A stretch of 64,000 nt of DNA, taken from Leptodontidium sp. MPI-SDFR-AT-0119. Taxonomy: Eukaryota; Ascomycota; Leotiomycetes; Helotiales; Leptodontidiaceae. Both the position numbers and the translations under genes were made by a program. The notes beneath the pieces are model-generated. The model did no database searches. It saw nothing but the letters and a program-made list of their open reading frames with translations, and was not told the DNA's origin. Below are positions 57,031 to 64,000 of the stretch, in pieces (the stretch's first letter is position 1; the number at the start of each line of letters is the position of its first letter). The stretch spans positions 4,960,001-5,024,000 of the forward strand of contig JAHLEZ010000002.1 of NCBI GenBank assembly GCA_020726505.1, read 5' to 3'.

Positions 57031-59450
57031 GATGGGCAACCCTGAATGGCTACCATGGAAATTGCTCTCTTGTCGTCGTCCAGCCAGATGTTGTTTGCCC
57101 GTAATTGTATCAATGTTCTCCAGTGTGTTCTCCCAAGTGTATGTTCGAAAAACCTAGCAGCGGTATTGTGATCAAATGTAATGGTAGGACGATCAGGTTG
57201 GAGCGAAGGGAGAGGTGTATGCGGACCAAGCCGTGAGTCAATGCAAATCGTCTATCAGTGTTATGTGTCGAGTCCTGCTTTCCAATTCCAGCCTCTCGTT
57301 CCTTTCTGCTCTGCAATTGCGTGAGGGTATGGCGGTATGTATGTATGGATCTGCTCAAAGTCGAACGATTAGCAAGCCCGTCTAGGACAGAGTTGGGAGA
57401 TCGGTCTGATGTTGTTGTGAGAGTAGGTGGTAAGAGGGAGAAGTCAGGGAGGAATGCAGCAGTGAGGGGCCAAGGAATGCCAAAATGATCTCGAGCTGTA
57501 ACGGAAGGCTGCATACCTCTTTCGGGTTGAGTCAAGGGTTTCGGGAGGTCTCTCCAGTCAACGGCCGTCATGCACAGACTGACAGGCAATGCCGGCGAGA
57601 GGATGTTGCTTATGCCGATCTCAAGGGGGACCTGACCTTCGTCCTTTTGCTTTGAGTTAAGGATCTGCCTCCTTCCCAATAGTCGCAACGATAAGTGGGC
57701 AAGGACTGAGAGGAGATGAGTGCTCGAGCAGTGGATTGTCGAGTTGTAGAACCTGAACCCTGGGAAAAGTCGATGTGCAAAGGTCGAGCAGTCGAGTTTA
57801 TTCTGCTCTGGGCACTCTGGCACTATGGGTGGTCGAGTCAAGAGAATATGACAATATCGAACCAATAAACAGGCCCGACTTCGGTAGCAATTGATGTGTC
57901 AGGCAGCTGGGTTTGGTCGAAAACTGCCAATGCGTTCGTTCCTTCGGTCTCGGATATGCAGGATAGGATAAGGGAAGGAGGAGGGAGGGAGGGTTGGTGC
58001 AGTTTTCGTGGGTGAGGTGTGAGGTGTGATGTGTGATGCACCACCGGGGGAATCCGAGCACAATGATCAATGCGTGAAACTGCGCAAGTCGAACGATGAA
58101 CGGAATGGATATCTTCCTGGTCTTTCGCAACGCAGGAGAAGCAACGGTGGTGTAGAATCGAGTCGTGTGATTGATTTATCTGATATCCAACCAGCAGTGA
58201 AGCTGTAGAGTACAGAGTTGGGGTTTGTGTTGGGTTAGGTTGGGTAATTGAGGTGAGGTAAGTAAGGTAAGGTGTTGAGGCAGCTGCGATGCGTCTGGTC
58301 TGCTCTGGTTCTGGTCTTGTTCTCCTATCGAGGATTCTCGAAATGGTGGAGTCGGAATGGAAGTCGAGGTCGAGGCCAAGGAAGGTAAGGCAGAGCAGGC
58401 AAAGCAAAGCAAGGCAAAGCAAAGCAATGCAAGGGGATGGATAGAAGGGAAGGGTTTCCTTCGGTGGCGGCGTACCGAATGTTGACTGATTTGATTCGAG
58501 TCGGATGGAATCTTGCAGGGCAAGGGAAGGCAGGGCAGGGCGGAGCAGGGTCGGTAAGGAGGGAGTTGTTTGGAGTGGATATCCAACGTCGTATTTTTGT
58601 GGTGCGGTACGGAGGAACAAGCAGGGCACGTCCGAATTTCGTAACCCTCTGTCTCTGTCACTCTCTTTGTGCACAGTTTGCTGCTTGACAGATAACCGGC
58701 AAACACGCTTAGTACACACGAATTGTCTGTCGCGTTGTCCTGTTATCGATTGAAGATGCTTGGACCCTCCAGAGGATGAAGGGTTTATCGTGAGTGACTT
58801 GGATGACGAGGGGAGGACTGAGGGTAGGTCGGGTGTTGTGGTCAAGTGCCAATGTCAAGGTCAAGGTCAAGGTCCCTTCAAGGGCTGAGCTGCTTGTCTG
58901 TTTGGTGGTGGTGATGGTGGTGGTGGTGTGGAGATGCAAGGGCCACCGTTCGCTCATCCGGCATGACCAGGGGCAGGGGCAGGGTCTGGGTTTGGGTTTG
59001 GGTGGTTAGGGAGTAGGGGTGGGTGGGTGGGTGTGTGTGTGATAGGAGCGCCAGCCAGGGTGCAGAGGACAAGGGTAGTGGAGAGGAGACGTGGATGTGC
59101 CGAGGAGTGCAGTTGTGATGCAGTGCAGGCTACAGCTGCATTTACTGTGCAGTGCAACCGAAGAAAACAAACAGCAGGGCTGCTACACTTTAGCCTGCTG
59201 GACCGACGAAACAGGTCAGGAAGCACACGCCAACCGATCCATCCCTGAAGCCACCAGAAACCCCTGGAAAAAGAAGAGAGGAGCAGCCCGGGAATCCGTC
59301 ACGGTGTCTCGGAACGGAACATACACCATACACCGTAGCCAGAGACAGAGCAGGAGGAGCCTGACTTATCACTTGTATCCGACTTACAGGACTTATCAAT
59401 TGTAATCAGCGGACATACAAACAAGTGAGTGAGTGAGTAACTGAGTGACA
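57031..59450. promoter_or_regulatory. Probable long leader/promoter of the Ras exchange factor
   Basis: Upstream of a minus-strand gene, strongly C/T-rich on that strand. It contains tandem-like AAGGTCAAGGTC (near 58855) and GCAAAGCAAGGC repeats (near 58395). Long open frames exist on the minus strand (57110-57865, 57838-58845), but neither begins with ATG and their translations are low-complexity. A CTGCTAG acceptor-like site just before the coding frame at 57156 suggests a leader intron. No gene. Confidence 0.5.
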
Positions 59451-62400
59451 AATGATAAAAGTAAAGAACCCACCCATCGTAATGCACTCTCAAAGCAGAA
59501 GAAAACATGGAGCAGGAGTAACTTGGGTACATAGGTACTTCAACGGTCCTATGTTTTTCCCTCCCACTTCCTACTGTAGCCTCCACCTCAATGCACAAAA
59601 CCGCCCATGGCAATTTGGCTCCCTACCTACGCGCATCCAGCTAGTGCTCAAGACACTCGGAGGATTTCCACGGGGCAAAACGGTAGGAGGTGTCACGGAA
59701 TTATTCAACAAAACGTGTGAGTGAGTGAGTGTTTGGTGTGGTTGCAATACTTACTTGCTTCCTTGGAAAAAGAAGAGAGTTAATGTCCCAATTGAGCCAA
59801 TTCAAACGAACATGGGACGGCGTGCATAGCCAGCGTGGTATTGAGGCCATGATGAGTGATGCTTTTGAAGCACTACGATGCTACTTTCTGGAGGGAGAGT
59901 TTGGGAGAGAATGCAGTACATGATGCAGGGGTAACGAGGTTGCATGCGCATATCTATCTCTATCCATCCCCATGTATAACCTCACTAACCCCCATCACTT
60001 GTCTACCATACACCGCGTCCATCTCGCACCTCCTTATCCTTTCCACCACAACAACACCACTCCCACCACCACCACCAACCCTAAAATACGGAACAAGATC
60101 CCAAAACAAGACCGAAAAAAGTTTCCAGATCAACACCCGCCCTCCAATTCGCCATCCATACGCCATCTAATAAAAAAAGGAAAACTCCATCACGGCATGG
60201 CGAACTTAAAAATTCCACCCTTTCTCCCCCAGGACTAAATCCCAACCATTAGGATAACCCACAACTGATTCCCCGGCCGTCAGTGCGCTCTCTCGCTCGC
60301 CGGGCACTACACCACCGCACTGCACCACACCACAACACGGCAGACCTCCCTCAAGCCTAAGCCTAACTTCGTAACTAACCTAACCCCTCTAGTTAGTCCC
60401 CTCCAGCTAAGGTCGGTAGTGCGAGTTCTACCGTCAGAGACAAAAAGAGCGACACTACTTCAACTCATCTATCACCAAAACAGTTAGTTGAACCAGTCCC
60501 AAATGTCTCCAATGTCGCCAATGTCTCTCTTTTTTGCTGAAGAAAACTGAAACCTAAAGAGCTACTGAAGAGGGAGATCTCCAAAACCAGGTCGAGATCG
60601 TCGTAATCGGGCGCCTTGAGGCTTCGGAGCTTCAATGGCCGTCATTATGCCGTCACTCTCTAGTTTGTTAGCTAAGTGCCTAGGTAGAGAAAAAGAAAAG
60701 AAAAGACAAGAGCAAATGGAAGAGCAAGAGCAGAACCTCGGCGTGGGGAAGACAAGCCTGGGCTTCAAACACTTTCTGTAAGGTTCACTTCTACTCGAGT
60801 ACGGAGAGTTTGTGTGGGCAGAATAAGGCGGTGAGCCTAAACTTTGGGTCTGTACCTTCCCGTACTTGTATCTATTCAAGAGCAGGGTTAGAAGGCAAGA
60901 CAAAATATCCGGTGTGATCGACGTCGCTTGGAGATTGGATTGCCTTGGGGAATCTGAAAAATGAGGGTATTGATACCGTCGTAATCGTATCCTACCAAGT
61001 TACATACGGGTAAGTACTTATCCTCGCCTAGGCATGAGCAAGTTATCCATATCAGGAATCCATCTGCGCGCAAGACTCCAACCAAACAAACAACAAAACA
61101 ATATAGACCCGACGATCTCACGATTACCATTATCAAAACCATAATCACCCCCCTTTCCTTTCAAATCTTCAACCCCTCACGATGACTGATGACTGACTGA
61201 TCTTGCAACTCGCAAGCCACGAAACTCAAAAAAAGACGGAAAAAAAAAATCATAATTTCTCCTATCCCAACCGCCTTCATCAGCATCAGCCTCAGCCAAA
61301 AAGTATATCTTCGCGCGCGCTCTCTCAGCCTCGCCTCTCCTCTCCTCCCCGTCCCGTTCCGTGTCTCTCTCAAAACTCGCGTCATACGGAGTATGTCTCT
61401 CCTTACCATCACAGCCCCTTTCCCTCCCCCTTCCCTTCCCCCTAAGTAAAGAGAAAATAAAGAGGAAGGGGGACAAAAAAAAGAGGAAAGGAATAGGAAA
61501 CTAAATCTCCTCTCTAAGCATCCTTGCGTATGTTTACAAGAGCGTGTTGAAGTAAGGTTTTGTAACCAGACCTAAGTAAGCTGTTTGATAGCCAAAAGTA
61601 AATTCTCGAATGGCGTTTCCTCAAACCCAACTAACTAACGAGATGATGGCTGAGCTATCCGCTGCGGGGAGATTACTTCTTAAATGCCGAATAGAATGGA
61701 AGGATGGGAAGGGAAGGGTGTCCTCATACAGCCAGCCAGCGTCTCGCTTCCCCCTTTTTTTCATCTCAAGAGATTTATGTCTGTTGTCTTGTCCAATCGT
61801 ATCACCATTCTGAATTATTTATTTATTCATTCCAATCTGATCAGATCAGATCTCTCCCCTAATCATTATTGCCAGCGTCAGCATCGTCATCCAGAACCCC
61901 TCATCTCATCATCAAAACAAATCAAAACCACATCCCTCAACCCCACCAGTTAACCCCAACACCACCAAACCAAACCACAGCAATCCAATCCAAAATACCC
62001 CCTCACCCTGACCCCATCCTCCGCGTGGGGTTCCATCCATCCTCTTGCCAAACAAGCTCCCCTCCCCTACCTACCCCCTACCTGACCCCTGAACTCGCTA
62101 CGGCACAACCATGCAAGCCATGTTCGCACCTCGCTCGCACGTTCGTTCGTTCGTTCGTTCGTTCGGGGACGGGACGGTTGAAAATGTGACCCTGCTGTCT
62201 GTCTTGCTGCCTCAGTATTAACTTCGTAAAGTCATCTCAGGCATGAAGCCTAAAACCGCTGAAAAAGATATTCCGGCGCGCCGGCTTTGCAGCTTTGCTT
62301 TGTGTTCTAGGCCAGAAGAAGCTCGAAGCTTCAAGCCTCAAGCCTCACTGTTTTCACGATCATGATAATAAGTTTACTTTAAACGCTAATCGGGCCGAGA

Positions 62401-64000
62401 CATAAATGAGATATCTTCTCTACATTAAAATCACGATAATTTGAAAGTCGAGCTCCAGTGACTTAGTCTTCTGATTCGAGGGGGGAAAAAAGAAGGCGCT
62501 TTTTATACTTCCTTTCATTCTAGAGATAGGGTTTGAAAAACAAGCAAACCAATCTCCTCCCCCTCCATCACACGCGGCACGGCCCACGGGCAGATTAGGC
62601 AGTCCGTACCTAGTTTCGATGCGGGAAGTTAATTCATCACCAAACTCTCTCCTGCCATCCTTCACCCACCCATACATACACTTTCACCCACACCATCAGG
62701 CATCGTTAGTTACGGCGTGGATACACAGGATGGATGGCATGGATAGGAAGGATGGCACAGACAAGAGGCTGGCTGCCACGCAGTCAACACACGCAACACG
62801 CACGCACGTACGCACGGTTTGTTACCAAACTTCATTTCATCGTATCTTCGCTTTACTCTCGGATAGAAATCTTTATCGATTGGATGCTGTAGAAGTACTG
62901 TACCTATCGATTGCATCCCGTTCCCCTCTCTTGTTTAGCTATCTATCTATCTAATCGATTACCTATCTATCCTACTATCTATCGTGAGGTTCGAGTCTGA
63001 TTCCAAGCGGAAAGAAAGAGTCGATTGGGAGGGAATAATCTCAGGATAAAGTCATCACTACCTAGCCCTACAATACACTGCACTGCAAAGCCACACAAGA
63101 GCATGATAAACAACAGGACCTTAATTTACCCACATACATCCATACCTCCACGTATTCCATCATGCAAGTCCAACCCAAAGTACACAACGGACCATCCCTC
63201 TAGATTCCAGATGGAGGTCTCGCTTCCACGACCGTACATGCATGCATCGCATCAGACGTCTGCACCTCAAAACCTGCAGCTTCGACACGCGCATACCGTA
63301 CATACATACAGCAGACGTACTGACAGCGGCTATGTACCACCACCACACCATGAACGAAAAAAAAATGGCCCAATGCGTACTCTTCCCTTTCCAGACTCCC
63401 AACACTAGATACGATGATGCATCCCACCATATAAGCTCAAAAGGTCAGGAAGGAGGTCGCATGATGTACGAATTAACGACGTGCTGCTTGCTGCTTGCTC
63501 AAGCGTCAAAAAAAAAAATGTAAACAAAAGACGACAAAAGGAATTAAAAATGATCAGCATATCTTCTTAACTCCCGAGTAATGATCTAGATGCATTTATT
63601 CCTTCGGCATTTGGATTTGGTGGTTGGGCGATTTCATGCATCGTGCTTGCTTGGGAAGGGGAGGGGAGGGTGGTGATCTTTGATCAACGGCTTCAATTGC
63701 CTCATTCTACTTGGGGTTGGAGCTGGGTTTGGAGTAACGTAACTTCGTAAGCTTCATTCATCAGTATGCAAAAGGAAGATTCGAGGGGAAGAAGAAGAAA
63801 GAAAAAATGGGTTTCACATGCCGCCGGCGGCATCGCGACATCTTCTTTTCTTTTCTCTCCGGGTCAAAGTACAGTATTAGATATTTTAAAGAGCGTATTC
63901 TTCTTTTGGCAGCTTCACTCCTCGTACAAGTACATGTATGTACTTTTACCTGGGTACCCATTCGCTCGCTCGTTTACCTGCTTCTGTTCACTTCTGCAGG
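59451..64000. other. Gene-poor, simple-sequence-rich 4.5-kb region
   Basis: No open frame here has a plausible protein. The DNA carries C/T-rich runs, TATC repeats (62937-62952), a GTTC repeat and A-runs. No tRNA or rRNA was recognised. A gene start may lie beyond the right edge. Confidence 0.5.
62141..62164. repeat. (GTTC)6 microsatellite
   Basis: Six GTTC units in the gene-poor right end. Simple sequence. Confidence 0.9.

Noticed and set aside
57110..57865. 251-codon open frame on the minus strand
   Set aside because: No ATG at its start, no domain, and its end overlaps the Ras exchange-factor leader in a different frame.
57838..58845. 335-codon open frame on the minus strand
   Set aside because: Begins with TTG rather than ATG, and the translation is low-complexity (repeated LLCLALLC-like runs). 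Treated as leader or noncoding.
62988..63003. GGTTCGAGTCT, resembling the T-loop of a tRNA
   Set aside because: No matching acceptor, D-arm or anticodon arm can be folded nearby.
1..64000. CRISPR array, rRNA operon, bacterial-type operons
   Set aside because: No regularly spaced direct repeats, no rRNA-like sequence, and introns throughout; the DNA is fungal nuclear.

Overview
The window is nuclear DNA of a filamentous ascomycete (Pezizomycotina; Leotiomycetes-like by general character, but the class is not proven by sequence). The reasons are intron-containing genes with short introns (about 48-85 nt, GTRAGT donors, CTAAC/CTRAT branch sites, YAG acceptors), a fungal Zn(II)2Cys6 regulator, TORC1/2 subunit LST8, a sphingolipid delta-4 desaturase, an ACO2-type aconitase, C-to-T/G-to-A decay of a transposon that resembles RIP, and wide gene spacing. 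Gene models below were spliced by hand and checked for reading phase; the supplied start codons were re-examined because several open frames begin with non-ATG codons.

Layout. 1-7 kb: Zn2Cys6 regulator (+), convergent SMP-30-like beta-propeller protein (-), and a three-exon sphingolipid delta-4 desaturase (-). 7-12 kb: a 1404-residue disordered RGG-box protein (-). 14-16.6 kb: mitochondrial ACO2/AcoB-type aconitase (+). 16.8-19 kb: two small single-pass membrane proteins. 19.1-22.3 kb: a 1017-residue Q/N-rich coiled-coil protein (-). 23.8-25 kb: LST8 (+). 25.2-27.3 kb: a secretory Hsp70/actin-fold protein (-). 28.2-30.2 kb: a PHD-finger protein (-). 31.3-34 kb: SCYL1/Cex1-type pseudokinase with HEAT repeats (+). 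34.3-36.4 kb: APC-family amino-acid/choline-type permease (-).

37-51.6 kb is an accessory, transposon-rich island: a nine-cysteine secreted protein, a 242-bp fold-back element, a secreted beta-propeller phytase with an EGF-like linker, a second MITE family with a truncated copy that runs up to the 5' end of a DHA2-type MFS exporter (whose original ATG seems lost), a frame-broken gene, a complete but degenerate piggyBac element (2816 bp with matching terminal repeats), a truncated ankyrin gene abutting it, and an alcohol acetyltransferase-family gene with a frameshift. 51.6-53.3 kb is low-complexity DNA, and 53.3-57 kb holds a Cdc25-type Ras exchange factor (SH3, RasGEF_N, RasGEF) (-). The last 7 kb (57-64 kb) has no convincing gene; it is C/T-rich with microsatellites and probably contains the long leader and promoter of the Ras exchange factor.

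Two broad functions emerge. The flanks carry conserved growth-control and housekeeping genes (LST8, RasGEF, aconitase, SCYL1, desaturase). The central island carries secreted or transport functions (cysteine-rich protein, phytase, MFS exporter) among decaying transposons and pseudogenes, a typical setting for fast-evolving niche-interaction genes.
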